From Rothia halotolerans (GTDB lineage: Bacteria; Actinomycetota; Actinomycetes; Actinomycetales; Micrococcaceae), in NCBI RefSeq assembly GCF_004136635.1, contig NZ_NOIU01000001.1, forward strand, positions 620,001 through 684,000: a stretch of 64,000 bases of DNA. Reading direction: 5' to 3'. Position numbers and translations under genes: made by a program. Position 1 is the first letter of the stretch; each line of letters begins with the position of its first letter. The notes beneath the pieces are model-generated. The model had not been told where the DNA came from. It saw only the letters and a program-made list of their open reading frames with translations, and ran no database searches. Below are positions 34,551 through 45,216 of this stretch, piece by piece.

Positions 34551-36200
34551 ATGACCACGCCTTTCTCCCCCGACCAGGCCCCGCACGCCGAGGCCCTCCA
34601 CGGTCTCGCGCTGACCGCGGGCGGAGGCATCGGGTACAGCACGGACCCGGTCTTCGCCTGGAACCGTTGGCCGGCCGAGGGCCGCCGGGTGTGGCTGGTC
34701 AGCGGCGGCGGGGCGGGCCACGAGCCCATGCACGCCGGGTTCCTGGGCGAGGGCGGCCTCGACGTCGCTGTGCCCGGGGAGGTCTTCACCTCTCCCCACA
34801 ACGGCCAGGTCGTGGCGGCGGTGGAGCACGTCGCCGAGCCCGGGGCCGAGGTGCTGCTGATCGTCAAGAACTACACCGGCGACGTCATCAACTTCGCGAT
34901 CGCCCGGGAGCGCCTCGAGGCGAAGGGGTACAGCGTCGGCACCCTGGTGGTGGACGACGACCTCGGCAGCGAGGGCGCCGAGGCCGGCCGCCGCGGGACG
35001 GGAGCGACCGTGGTGCTGGAGAAGATCCTCGGCGCCGCCGCCGACGCCGGCCAGGGCCTCGGGGAGCTGCTGGAGCTGGGCCGCCGGGTCGGGGCGCGGA
35101 CCCGCTCGCTCGCCGTCGCCCGGGCGGCGCACACCCGGCCCGGCGGCGGCGAGGGCTTCGAGGTGGAGCAGGGCAGCCTCGAGTACGGCGTCGGCATCCA
35201 CGGGGAGACCGCCGCGGAGACCATCGCCGACCCGGGCGTGGAGCAGCTCGTGGGCCGCATGGTCGACGAGCTGCTGGACTCCCTCGGGCACGAGGACGCC
35301 CCCGCCGGCGCCGACTACGTGGTCATGGTCAACGGACTCGGCGGCGTGAGCAACCTGGAGCTCTCCCACATCGCGGCGCAGGCCGCCGCGGCCCTGCGCG
35401 GACGCGGCGCCGAGCTCGCGAGCCTCGTCGCCGGCACCTACATCTCCGCGCTGGACATGCGCGGCTTCTCCCTGACCCTCACCGCCGCCGACGACGCCGC
35501 CTGGGTCGGCTACTGGATCGCCCCGCACGCCGCCCCCGGCCTGCCGCACCCGCGGATCGCGGAGGCCGCCGAGGACACCGGCCCCCGGTCCGCGAACACC
35601 GGCCACGAGGACGGGAAGGGCGCGTCCTCGCAGTGGCTGGACGCGCTGGCCGAGCGCTTCGAGGGCTACCGCGAGCCGCTGAACGCCCTGGACCAGCGCT
35701 CCGGGGACGGGGACATGGGCACCAACCTCTCCCACGGCGTGCGACGGGCCGCCGAGCGCGGCGCCGCGAGCCCCGACGAGGAGCTGGACGCCCTGGCGAG
35801 CGCGTTCCTCGACGAGGTCGGCGGCTCCAGCGGACCCCTGTTCGGCCTGGTCCTCTCCGAGCTCGCCCGGGCGGAGCGCAGGGGCGAGGGCGTGCGCGCC
35901 GGGCTGGAGGCGGTCCAGCGGGTCGGCGGGGCGAAGCCGGGGGACCGGACGATGCTCGACGCCCTCGCCCCGGCCGCGGAGCACGAGGAGCTCGACGCCG
36001 CGGCGGTGCGAGCCGCCGTCGAGGGCGCGGCCTCGACCAAGGACCTGCGCGGACGCCGCGGCAGGGCCAGCTACCTGGGCGAGAGGGTGCTCGGCGCGCC
36101 GGACCCGGGCGCGGTGGCCATGGCGCTGGTGCTGCACGCGGTGGCCGAGCGCGACGGCGTCGACCTCGAGGGGGTCGACGCCGCGGGACTGCTGGGCTGA
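34551..36200 (+). CDS. Fused ATP-dependent dihydroxyacetone kinase (DhaK-DhaL)
   Basis: The 549-residue protein joins a DhaK domain (about 1-330) and a DhaL domain (about 360-549). DhaK shows GGGAGHEP at 53-60 and the substrate-binding His217 in YGVGIHGET. DhaL shows RSGDGDMGTNLSHG, GGSSGPLFG and KPGDRTMLDAL for nucleotide-Mg binding. Being fused, it uses ATP directly rather than the PTS. It phosphorylates dihydroxyacetone to DHAP. AAGGAGCGACCC sets the start at 34551. Confidence 0.93.
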   Translation: MTTPFSPDQAPHAEALHGLALTAGGGIGYSTDPVFAWNRWPAEGRRVWLVSGGGAGHEPMHAGFLGEGGLDVAVPGEVFTSPHNGQVVAAVEHVAEPGAEVLLIVKNYTGDVINFAIARERLEAKGYSVGTLVVDDDLGSEGAEAGRRGTGATVVLEKILGAAADAGQGLGELLELGRRVGARTRSLAVARAAHTRPGGGEGFEVEQGSLEYGVGIHGETAAETIADPGVEQLVGRMVDELLDSLGHEDAPAGADYVVMVNGLGGVSNLELSHIAAQAAAALRGRGAELASLVAGTYISALDMRGFSLTLTAADDAAWVGYWIAPHAAPGLPHPRIAEAAEDTGPRSANTGHEDGKGASSQWLDALAERFEGYREPLNALDQRSGDGDMGTNLSHGVRRAAERGAASPDEELDALASAFLDEVGGSSGPLFGLVLSELARAERRGEGVRAGLEAVQRVGGAKPGDRTMLDALAPAAEHEELDAAAVRAAVEGAASTKDLRGRRGRASYLGERVLGAPDPGAVAMALVLHAVAERDGVDLEGVDAAGLLG

Positions 36201-36206
36201 GCGCCC

Positions 36207-36515
36207 TCAGCCCTCCGAGCCCAGCGCCTCCTCGAGCCGCTCGATCTTGCCGGTCATCTCCCCGGTGTAGCCAGGGCGGATGTCGGCCTTGAGGACCAGG
36301 GAGACGCGGGTGCCGTACTCGCCCACGGCCTCGGTGGCGCGTTTGATGACGTCCATGCACTCGTCCCACTCGCCCTCGAGCGTGGTGAACATGGAGTCGG
36401 TGCGGTGGGGCAGGCCGGATTCGCGGACGATCCGGACGGCGGCGGCGACCGCCTCGTGGACCGAGGCGTCGGCGTTCTCGCCCCCGGAGGGCGCGACGGA
36501 GAATGCGAACAACAT
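36207..36515 (-). CDS. MTH1187-family thiamine-binding protein
   Basis: The 102-residue protein matches the MTH1187/YkoF-like (former DUF77) fold: MLFAFSVAPSGG strand, LPHRTDSMFTTLEGEWDECM and GTRVSLVLKADIRPG. The family binds thiamine and forms oligomers; its physiological role is unclear. It converges with the dihydroxyacetone kinase gene, six bases away. Confidence 0.85.
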   Translation of the reverse strand: MLFAFSVAPSGGENADASVHEAVAAAVRIVRESGLPHRTDSMFTTLEGEWDECMDVIKRATEAVGEYGTRVSLVLKADIRPGYTGEMTGKIERLEEALGSEG

Positions 36516-36644
36516 GCCCCCAGCCTATCCACGATCCGCGGGCGGGGGCGAGAGGCATCTCTCAGCCCGTGGACCCCGCCGCCCGCCTAGACTTGGGACC
36601 GGAACCCCGCTGACACCACGATCCCGATCGCGAGGACGGCCCGC

Positions 36645-38753
36645 ATGACCACCGGCATCTTTCTCGAAGCGCTCACTCCCCGGGCCGGCAAGGCCCTGGT
36701 CTGCCTGGGTCTCGCGGACTCCCTGATCCGCCGCGCCGACCAGGTCGGGTACTTCCGCCCGGTGCACCTGACCGACGCCGCGGAGGACGACCCGGGCATC
36801 CGGCTCATGCGCGAGGTCTTCGGACTGGACGAGGCCGCCGCCCGCGGAGGGGTCTCGATGAGTCGGTGCCGGGAGCTGCTGGCCGCGGGCGAGCAGGACG
36901 AGCTGGTCAGCACCGCTCTGGCCGTCTACTCCGAGATGAGCCAGCAGTTCGACGTCATCATCGTCGACGGCGCCGACATGCTGGGCCCCAACGCCGCGAG
37001 CGCCGAGTTCGACCTCAACGCCCGCCTGGCCAACAACATGGGCTGCTCGGTGCTGGCCGTGATCAACGGCGCCGGGGCCGAGGCACCCGAGGACATCGTG
37101 TCCTCCGTGGAGGTCACCCGCGCGGAGCTGCACGCCGCCAAGTCGGACCTGCTCGGGATCGTCGTGAACCGGGTGGACCCCGCGATCGCCGACGACGTCG
37201 CCGGCCGCATCCCGGTGGGCCGCCGCGGCGGCCAGGTCTACGTGATCCCCGAGGACACCGCGATCTCCCATCCGACGGTGGACGACGTCGTCCACGAGCT
37301 GGAGCTGGACAGCGACTTCCCGATGTCCCTGGACCGCGACATCCAGGCGGTCAAGGTCGCGGCGATGACCGTGGGCAACTTCCTGGAGCAGATGGCCGAC
37401 GGCGACTTCGTCATCACCCCCGCGGACCGCTCCGACGTCGTCATGGCCACCCTGGCCTCCGCGCTCTCGCCGAGCTTCCCCGTCCCCTCCGGCCTCCTGC
37501 TCTCCGGAGACCTGGACACCAACCAGACCACCCGCGACCTGGTCGGCGCCGCGCCCTTCCCGGTGCTGCGCTCCCCCGTGGACACCTACTCGGCGGCCCA
37601 GGCGGTCGGGGCGGTGCACGGCCGGCTGCGCGCCGGGGCCCCGCGCAAGATCGCCGCGGCGCTGGGCCAGTGGTCCCGCCGCGTGGACGACAAGGAGCTG
37701 CTCGGCCGCCTCGAGCTGCCCCGCCCCGCGACCATGACCCCGCTGCGCTTCCTGCACCAGCTGATCGAGAAGGCGCGCTCGGACCGCCGCGGGATCGTCC
37801 TGCCCGAGGGCGAGGACGTCCGGGTCCTGCGCGCCGCGGAGATCATCCAGCGCCGCGACTTCTGCGAGGTCACCCTGCTGGGCCGCGAGGCGGCGGTGCG
37901 CGAGCTCGCCCAGGCCGAGGGCATCGACCTGAGCTTCTCCCCCGGCGAGGACGCCCCCGTCCACGGCAGCGTCCGGCTGATCGACCCCGCGCAGTCCCCG
38001 CTGCGGGAGTCCTACGCCGAGGAGTACGCGCGCCTGCGCTCCCACAAGGGCGTGAGCCTCGAGGACGCGCGGGAGCGCATGCTCGAGGGAGCATATTTCG
38101 GGACCATGATGGTCCAGCGCGGCGACGTCGACGGCATGGTCTCGGGCGCGGCGCATACCACCGCCAACACCATCCGCCCGGCCCTGGAGTTCGTGAAGAC
38201 CAAAGAGGACGTCAAGATCGTCTCCTCGGTGTTCTTCATGCTGCTGGAGGACCGGGCTCTGGTCTACGGCGACTGCGCGGTCAACCCCAACCCCGACGCC
38301 GAGCAGCTCGCGGACATCGCCCGGGCCAGCGCGCAGACCGCGCGGGAGTTCGGCGTCGAGCCCCGGGTGGCGATGCTCTCCTACTCGACCGGCGGCTCCG
38401 GGGCCGGCGCCGACGTGGACAAGGTCCGCGAGGCCACCCGGCTGGTGCGCGAGTCGGACCCCTCCTTCGAGGTCGAGGGGCCCATCCAGTACGACGCCGC
38501 GACCAACACCTCCATCGCGGCCTCCAAGCTGCCGGAGTCGCAGGTCGCCGGGCGGGCGACCGTGTTCGTCTTCCCCGACCTGAACACCGGCAACAACACC
38601 TACAAGGCCGTGCAGCAGTCCTCCGGCGCCGTGGCGGTGGGCCCGGTGCTGCAGGGGCTGCGCAAGCCGGTCAACGACCTCTCCCGGGGCTGCACGGTGG
38701 ACGACATCGTCAACACGGTCGCGATCACCGCGATCCAGGCCCAGTCGATCTGA
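36645..38753 (+). CDS. pta: Phosphate acetyltransferase, long form
   Basis: The 702-residue protein has the N-terminal P-loop-like/DRTGG regulatory part (residues 1-370) and the C-terminal transferase (about 375-702), with IVLPEGEDVRVLRAAEI, SYSTGGSGAGADVDKVREAT and FPDLNTGNNTYKAVQ. It interconverts acetyl-CoA and acetyl phosphate. ackA follows 44 bases later, so the pair forms the acetate overflow/assimilation route. Confidence 0.97.
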   Translation: MTTGIFLEALTPRAGKALVCLGLADSLIRRADQVGYFRPVHLTDAAEDDPGIRLMREVFGLDEAAARGGVSMSRCRELLAAGEQDELVSTALAVYSEMSQQFDVIIVDGADMLGPNAASAEFDLNARLANNMGCSVLAVINGAGAEAPEDIVSSVEVTRAELHAAKSDLLGIVVNRVDPAIADDVAGRIPVGRRGGQVYVIPEDTAISHPTVDDVVHELELDSDFPMSLDRDIQAVKVAAMTVGNFLEQMADGDFVITPADRSDVVMATLASALSPSFPVPSGLLLSGDLDTNQTTRDLVGAAPFPVLRSPVDTYSAAQAVGAVHGRLRAGAPRKIAAALGQWSRRVDDKELLGRLELPRPATMTPLRFLHQLIEKARSDRRGIVLPEGEDVRVLRAAEIIQRRDFCEVTLLGREAAVRELAQAEGIDLSFSPGEDAPVHGSVRLIDPAQSPLRESYAEEYARLRSHKGVSLEDARERMLEGAYFGTMMVQRGDVDGMVSGAAHTTANTIRPALEFVKTKEDVKIVSSVFFMLLEDRALVYGDCAVNPNPDAEQLADIARASAQTAREFGVEPRVAMLSYSTGGSGAGADVDKVREATRLVRESDPSFEVEGPIQYDAATNTSIAASKLPESQVAGRATVFVFPDLNTGNNTYKAVQQSSGAVAVGPVLQGLRKPVNDLSRGCTVDDIVNTVAITAIQAQSI

Positions 38754-38797
38754 CCACCCGCTCCGCTCCCCCCGCCACACCTCCCGAAAGGCCCGGC

Positions 38798-39967
<1,170 letters not shown>

Positions 39968-39983
39968 GCAGGGCGTCCCGCAG

Positions 39984-40025
39984 GGGCGCTGCCGAGGCCG
40001 CTCCGGGCGGGCCTCGGCAGCGCCC
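39984..40025 (+). terminator. Terminator after pta-ackA
   Basis: A perfect 16-base stem (39984-39999 with 40010-40025) around a 10-base loop starts 17 bases after the ackA stop codon. Confidence 0.8.
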
Positions 40026-40166
40026 GGGGCGGCGACGACGTCGTGCGACCGGATGGATGGGGGACGGTCGCGGAGCGGATGACGCGACGCGGCGGGGCGA
40101 GCGGCGGCCCGGCGGCCCGCGGGTCTAACGTGGTGTCTACGTGTCGGAACCAGCCGAAGGAGCCCC

Positions 40167-41783
40167 ATGACGAACCACCCTCCGGGGCAGGGTCCTGAAT
40201 CCAGCTTCGAGCGCGACTCCCACCGCTACGGCGCGCCGGGGACCTCACCGGCCGAGTCGACCCTGCCCAGGGACCCCCTGCCGGACGACCTGCGCAGCGG
40301 CTGGGTGCCGGAGGATTCGCGGCAGCGGCCGCGCAGCCCCTTCCCCGCCCCCGCCCTGTTCTCCACCCAGTCGCTGCTGGCGGAGTCGCTGCGCAAGGCG
40401 CTGCGGCACCCCGGCGAGATCCCGTGGCTGGTGGTGGGATTCTGCGTGACGCTGGCCGGCTACACCTACTCGCTGTGGATCCTGTTCTTCCAGGTGATCC
40501 TGGCGGACACTCTGCGGGACAGCGCCGACCCGTACCTGCAGGAGCAGGCCGAGCGACTGACCTCCAGCACCATCGAGCAGATCCTGGCCGTCGTCTTCCT
40601 GCTCCCGCTCGTCATCTTCTTCGCCCGCGGCATGATGTACGCCCGGCTGCGCCTGGCGGGGGTCCGCATCTCCCCGACCCAGTTCCCCGAGGCGTACCAG
40701 ATGCTCGTGGAGGCGGCGACGGCGGCCGGCCTGCGCCGCGTGCCGGACGCCTACGTGGTGCTCGGCAACGGACTGATCAACGCCTTCGCCTCCGGCCACG
40801 GGCACCGGCGCTTCGTGGCGGTCTACTCGGACCTCTTCGAGATCGGAGGCGAGGCCCGCGACCCGGATGCGCTGCGCTTCATCATCGGCCACGAGGTCGG
40901 GCACATCGCGGCCGGGCACGTCTCCTACTTCCGGCTCCTGGGGCTCTCCTTCTTCTCCCAGATCCCGCTGTTCTACTCGGTGCTCTCCCGCGCGCAGGAG
41001 TACACGGCGGACAACTTCGGCTTCCGCTTCTGGCCCCGCGGCGCCCGCGGCAGCATCCGGGTCCTCGCGGCCGGCAAGTACCTCAACTCCGAGGTCAACT
41101 TCGACGAGTTCGCCGACCGCGCCGTGTACGAGCGCGGGCCCTTCGTCTGGATGGCCAACCTCGGCGGCACCCATCCCTCGCTGACCTGGCGGGCGCACGC
41201 GCTGCGGGACCGCACCGCCGCCGGGCGCCTGATCTGGCGCCCGCGCTTCAACCCGCCCGCGACGCCGCTGTCGATGGTCCCCGCCGCGGAGGCCGCCGAG
41301 TTGTGGGCCGACCCCCAGCAGGGCGAGCGCTTCATCTCCTCCTACCCGGAGCACTCGGGCAATCGCCACTGGGGCATCAACGTCACCGACGCCAAGGCGC
41401 CCGCCGAGCAGCGCGACCGGCGCATCCCGGACCTGCTGGACACCCGCTGGGCCGGACCCGGCCGGCGCTTCCCGGACGGCCCCGGCGGCCCGGGCCGGGG
41501 CGGCCCGCCCGAGGACGGCCCGCGCCCGACGCCGGACGGGCCCGCCCCCGCAGGACCCGCCCCGGCTGGCCCCGCAACGACCGGTCCGTCACCGGACGAT
41601 CCGTCATCGGACGGCCCGGCGCCGTACGGCTTCACGCCGTCCGGTCCGACGGGCGACGGCCCAACGGGTGAGGGCACCCCGGCGGACGCCCCGGCGGAAC
41701 GGGACCCGAACGGCCAGGCCCCCGATGCCGGATCCCCCGGGGAGCCGAGGCCGCGGCGCCCCTGGGATCCGCCGGAGGCATGA
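40167..41783 (+). CDS. M48-family membrane metallopeptidase
   Basis: The 538-residue protein has two membrane helices (about 88-112 and 135-155) and a cytosolic-type M48 protease domain with the zinc motif GHEVGHIAAGH (His242-Glu243-His246). It resembles HtpX/Ste24-like proteases acting on membrane or misfolded proteins. The last 110 residues are a Pro/Gly/Asp-rich disordered tail (GPAPAGPAPAGPATTGP and similar). AAGGAGCCCC precedes the ATG. The target is unknown. Confidence 0.9.
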   Translation: MTNHPPGQGPESSFERDSHRYGAPGTSPAESTLPRDPLPDDLRSGWVPEDSRQRPRSPFPAPALFSTQSLLAESLRKALRHPGEIPWLVVGFCVTLAGYTYSLWILFFQVILADTLRDSADPYLQEQAERLTSSTIEQILAVVFLLPLVIFFARGMMYARLRLAGVRISPTQFPEAYQMLVEAATAAGLRRVPDAYVVLGNGLINAFASGHGHRRFVAVYSDLFEIGGEARDPDALRFIIGHEVGHIAAGHVSYFRLLGLSFFSQIPLFYSVLSRAQEYTADNFGFRFWPRGARGSIRVLAAGKYLNSEVNFDEFADRAVYERGPFVWMANLGGTHPSLTWRAHALRDRTAAGRLIWRPRFNPPATPLSMVPAAEAAELWADPQQGERFISSYPEHSGNRHWGINVTDAKAPAEQRDRRIPDLLDTRWAGPGRRFPDGPGGPGRGGPPEDGPRPTPDGPAPAGPAPAGPATTGPSPDDPSSDGPAPYGFTPSGPTGDGPTGEGTPADAPAERDPNGQAPDAGSPGEPRPRRPWDPPEA

Positions 41784-41883
41784 GCCGGCCGGAGAGGCGC
41801 CGGACCGTAGACTGGAACGGTGCGGCCGACGGGCGGGCAGCCCGCCGGCCGGCCGCCGGTCCCCGTCCTGACGAAAGAACCCC

Positions 41884-42534
41884 ATGAGCCCCCAGACCAC
41901 CTCCCGCCGGCGCGGCCGCCCGACCGCGCCGGTGCTCTCGCGCGAGCGGATCACCCGCGCGGCGATCAAGATCGTCAGGGCCAGGGACTACCGCCACCTG
42001 ACGATGGCGAGCCTGGCCCGGGAGCTGGGGGTCTCGACGTCGGCCCTGTACAACCACGTCTCCTCCAAGCGGGACCTGCTGGTCATGATCCAGGACAGCC
42101 TGAACGGCGAGATCGACTGCTCGAGCTTCGGGGCCAAGCCGTGGCACGAGGCGCTGCGGGACTGGGCCGTCTCCTATCGCCTCTGCTTCATCCGGCACAC
42201 GGCGCTCATCCCGGTCATGGCCGTGCTCCCGGTCGCCGACTCGCCCCGCACGCTGCAGATGTACGAGCGCGTCGCCCGGGCCCTGGACGACGCCGGCATC
42301 CCCGGCGACCAGGCCGTGGACGTGATCGTCGGCATCGAGGCGCTGGTCTTCGGCGCCGCCTACGACGCCTCGGCGCCGCAGAACATCTTCGACCCCGGCG
42401 GCCGGGCCGACATCGCACCGGTCTTCGCCCGCGCGGCGGCCCAGCGGCCGGCGGGCTCGCGGGCCGCCGCGGACCGGGCCTTCGAGCTGGCCCTGGACGC
42501 CCTCGTCGACGGGCTGCGCCGGCGGTTCGGCTGA
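41884..42534 (+). CDS. TetR-family transcriptional regulator
   Basis: The 216-residue protein has a helix-turn-helix at about residues 20-65, with LTMASLARELGVSTSALYNH as the DNA-reading part. The C-terminal half resembles the tetracycline-repressor-type C domain (HTALIPVMAVLP). Neither ligand nor target is evident. It lies upstream of the FusB-like gene on the same strand, with a 424-base gap that has its own promoter-like box. Confidence 0.88.
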   Translation: MSPQTTSRRRGRPTAPVLSRERITRAAIKIVRARDYRHLTMASLARELGVSTSALYNHVSSKRDLLVMIQDSLNGEIDCSSFGAKPWHEALRDWAVSYRLCFIRHTALIPVMAVLPVADSPRTLQMYERVARALDDAGIPGDQAVDVIVGIEALVFGAAYDASAPQNIFDPGGRADIAPVFARAAAQRPAGSRAAADRAFELALDALVDGLRRRFG

Positions 42535-42624
42535 GGCGGACGTCCGGCACGGTGCGGGACCGGCACGAGGCGGGATCGGCTCGGTCCCGCGCCGGGCTCC
42601 TGGAGGCCCGCCGCCCTCCGGGTG

Positions 42625-42958
42625 TATATTGTCTCGCGTATCTTCTCGCGATCGACCGCCCACGGGCGTCAGGAGGTCGTCGGCTTGTTCAACGCCGGCA
42701 CTGAATAGAGCTGCTCCGAGCGGCCGGGCACCGACATCCGGCGCCGGCCGCGCCGTCGAGCGCGCCCCGAGACCGGCCTCCCGGCCCCTCTCCGCGGCAT
42801 GAGTCCCGCGGACCCGCGCTCGAAGCACCCCTATTCCCCCGACGTCTCCACGAGCACGCACCGGCTGTCCTTCCCCCATCGGCGAGGGGTCATGCCGAAG
42901 CCCTCGGCGCTCCTGTGCCCCGCTCCGCGCAGACGTCTCATCCCCGCGAGGAGACATC
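42625..42958 (+). promoter_or_regulatory. Long leader of the FusB-like gene
   Basis: A TATATT box (42625-42630) implies a 5' leader of about 320 bases. It contains an SD-led seven-codon ORF (42685-42708), then GCGGCCGG/CCGGCCGC (42720-42727 with 42744-42751) and CCGCGG/CCGCGG (42792-42797 with 42806-42811) hairpins. A leader this long in front of a translation-protection gene suggests attenuation, but no clear terminator switch was resolved. This accounts for most of the gene-free stretch 42535-42958. Confidence 0.4.
42685..42708 (+). CDS. Candidate leader peptide (seven codons)
   Basis: A TTG start at 42685 gives the peptide MFNAGTE and a TAG stop. AGGAGG at 42671-42676 sits eight bases upstream, an ideal distance. 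It precedes the hairpins of the FusB-like gene leader. The strong ribosome site is the main support; the TTG start and lack of comparison lower confidence. Confidence 0.35.
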   Translation: MFNAGTE

Positions 42959-43471
42959 GTGAACACGCACACCGAATCCGAGATCCGCAAGAGCTTCGTC
43001 AACTGCTCCAAGGGCGCCGCCCAGAGGATCGCCATCCCCCGCACCCTGCTCGACGCCGACTGGGAGTCCCTGATCTTCCTCGGCTGGGTCGACCCGAAGT
43101 CGCCGCAGAGCGGGTACCTCGTCGTCGAGACCGAGGCGGGCCTGCGCGGGCTGGCCCTGCAGAAGAACCCGCCCAAGGGCCGCGGCTCCGCGCAGATGTG
43201 CCAGCTGTGCATGACGCTGCACCCCGGCAGCGGCGTCTCGCTGGTCTCCATCCAGCGCTCGAAGTCGGCGAAGGACCGCTACAACTCCATGGCCACCTAC
43301 ATCTGCTCCGACCTGCGCTGCAGCGACTACACGCTGGGGAAGAAGCGGCCGGATGGGGTCCGGCAGATGGAGGAGACGCTCAGCGTCGAGCAGCGGGCCG
43401 AGCGGACGCTGGACAACGTGCGCTCGCTGGTCGAGAGGATCGAGAGCGGCAGCGGCGCCCGGCCGCGCTGA
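42959..43471 (+). CDS. FBP-domain protein, FusB-like elongation factor G-binding protein
   Basis: The 170-residue protein matches the FBP family, related to FusB/FusC, which bind EF-G and rescue it from stalled ribosomes in fusidic acid resistance. The treble-clef zinc site is visible: Cys81 and Cys84 in MCQLCMTLH, Cys116 and Cys121 in YICSDLRCSDY, with SMATYICSDLRC as the family's core. It is shorter than FusB at the N-terminus. The start is GTG 42959, after GCGAGGAGACATC. Whether it gives resistance here is unknown. Confidence 0.85.
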   Translation: MNTHTESEIRKSFVNCSKGAAQRIAIPRTLLDADWESLIFLGWVDPKSPQSGYLVVETEAGLRGLALQKNPPKGRGSAQMCQLCMTLHPGSGVSLVSIQRSKSAKDRYNSMATYICSDLRCSDYTLGKKRPDGVRQMEETLSVEQRAERTLDNVRSLVERIESGSGARPR

Positions 43472-43496
43472 GCACGGACCCCGGGCGCCGTTGCCG

Positions 43497-45215
43497 CTAG
43501 CCCAGCCGCGGCGTGCGGGGCGGGGCGATCCGGCGCTCGCCGGTGGCCTCGAAGGCCGCGGCGAGGCGCAACAGGCGCGCGTCGTCGTACGCCCGGCCCG
43601 CGAAGGTGATGCCCACCGGCATGCCGATGTCCTCCATGACCCCCAGGGGCACGGTGACGGTCGGGATGCCCAGGTGGCGCCACACGAGGTTGCCGTTGGC
43701 CACCCACACGCCGTTGCGCCAGGTCAGGTCCGCGGAAGCGGGGTTCACGTCCGCGTCGGCGGGGCCGACGTCGGCCACGGCGGGGAAGGCGATGACGTCC
43801 AGCCCCTGCTCGTCCAGCCACTCCTCGAAGTCCACGCGGCGGGTCCGCTCGAGTCCGCGCAGGCCCTCCTCCAGGCCGGGGATCTCGGTCAGCTCCGCGT
43901 AGCCCTTCCGGCGCATCAGCTCGGGGTACTCGGCGATGTCGTCGTCGAAGCCCTCGTAGCGGTCGGGCAGGGTGCCCTCCTCGTGCGGGAAGATGCGGGC
44001 GCCGTCGACCTCGGCCAGCCGGCTCAGCGCCGGGTCGCCGTTGGCGCGCAGGAAGTCGTCCCAGGACCACGCGGAGAGGTCCATGATCTCCGTGTGCAGG
44101 TACTCGGGGGTGACGAAGCCGCGGGTCGCGATCGTCGGCGCGCCGGGGCGGTCGCCCTCGTACCGGGAGACCACCGGCAGGTCGGTCTCGCGGACCTCCG
44201 CGCCCGCCTCCTCCAGGTCCGCCGCACCCGCGCGCCACAGGTCCAGCAGGCTGGGCCGGGGCTCGATCCGCCGGCCGGTGGGCCCGCCGATGCCGGGGCG
44301 CTCGGCGGTGCCGGCGGCCTCGTCGGTGCCCAGGAACATCCGCGGCGCGCCGATCCGCACGCCGTCGAGCGCGCTCCGGGCCGCGGCGGCGTCCGGCGCG
44401 GCGAGCTCGCGGTAGGAGGCCGGGCGGACCTCGGAGGCCCGCGGGATCCCGACCCACGGCTGGGCGCGCCAGAAGTCGCCGCGGGACCGGGCATCGTCGG
44501 CCACCAGGACCTCGAGCAGCTCCAGCAGGTCGCCCATGGTCCGGGTGTGGGGCACGACGACGTCCATGGTGGGCACCAGCGGCCAGTTGCCGCGGATCGA
44601 GATGACCCCGCGCGAGGGCGTGTAGGCGCACAGCCCGTTGTTCGACGCCGGCGCGCGGCCCGAGGACCACGTCTCCTCGCCGAGGCCGAAGGCGGCGAAG
44701 CTCGCCGCTGTCGCGGTCCCCGAGCCGTTGGAGGACCCGGAGGCGAAGGCCGAGGTGAGGTAGTCGGCGTTGTACGGGCTCTCAGCCCGGCCGTAGACCC
44801 CGCGCTGCATCCCGCCGTTGGCCATCGGCGGCATGTTGGTCAGGCCGAGCAGCACCGCCCCGGCCCCGCGCAGCCGCTCGACGGCGAAGGAGTCCCACTG
44901 CGCGACGAGCTCCGCGAAGGCGGGCGAGCCGGCCGCGACCGTGAGCCCGCGCGCCTGGAAGCTGTCCTTGGCCGTGTAGGGGATGCCCTCCAGCGGGCCG
45001 CGGGCCTCGCCCCGGGCCCGGCGCCGGTCGGACTCCCGGGCCTCCTCGAGCGCCTCGGGGTTCATCACCACCAGGGCGTTGAGGCGGATGCCCGAGGAGT
45101 CGTAGGCCTCGATGCGCGCGAGGTAGGCCTCCACCAGCTCCTCGCTCGTGGTCCGGCCCTCCTCCAGGGCCGCGCGCAGCTGCGGGATGCTCGCCTCGAC
45201 GACGTCGTACGCCAT
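43497..45215 (-). CDS. Amidase-signature family amidase
   Basis: The 572-residue protein has the Ser-cisSer-Lys machinery: Lys83 in IPYTAKDS, a Ser-rich GSSNGSGTATA loop near 161-165, and the nucleophile Ser185 in ETWSSGRAPAS, where the usual GGSIR is replaced by SSGRA. It cleaves an unknown amide. It starts one base after the agmatine deiminase stop, so translation is coupled, and it may remove the carbamoyl group of N-carbamoylputrescine. Confidence 0.88.
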   Translation of the reverse strand: MAYDVVEASIPQLRAALEEGRTTSEELVEAYLARIEAYDSSGIRLNALVVMNPEALEEARESDRRRARGEARGPLEGIPYTAKDSFQARGLTVAAGSPAFAELVAQWDSFAVERLRGAGAVLLGLTNMPPMANGGMQRGVYGRAESPYNADYLTSAFASGSSNGSGTATAASFAAFGLGEETWSSGRAPASNNGLCAYTPSRGVISIRGNWPLVPTMDVVVPHTRTMGDLLELLEVLVADDARSRGDFWRAQPWVGIPRASEVRPASYRELAAPDAAAARSALDGVRIGAPRMFLGTDEAAGTAERPGIGGPTGRRIEPRPSLLDLWRAGAADLEEAGAEVRETDLPVVSRYEGDRPGAPTIATRGFVTPEYLHTEIMDLSAWSWDDFLRANGDPALSRLAEVDGARIFPHEEGTLPDRYEGFDDDIAEYPELMRRKGYAELTEIPGLEEGLRGLERTRRVDFEEWLDEQGLDVIAFPAVADVGPADADVNPASADLTWRNGVWVANGNLVWRHLGIPTVTVPLGVMEDIGMPVGITFAGRAYDDARLLRLAAAFEATGERRIAPPRTPRLG

Positions 45216-45216
45216 C

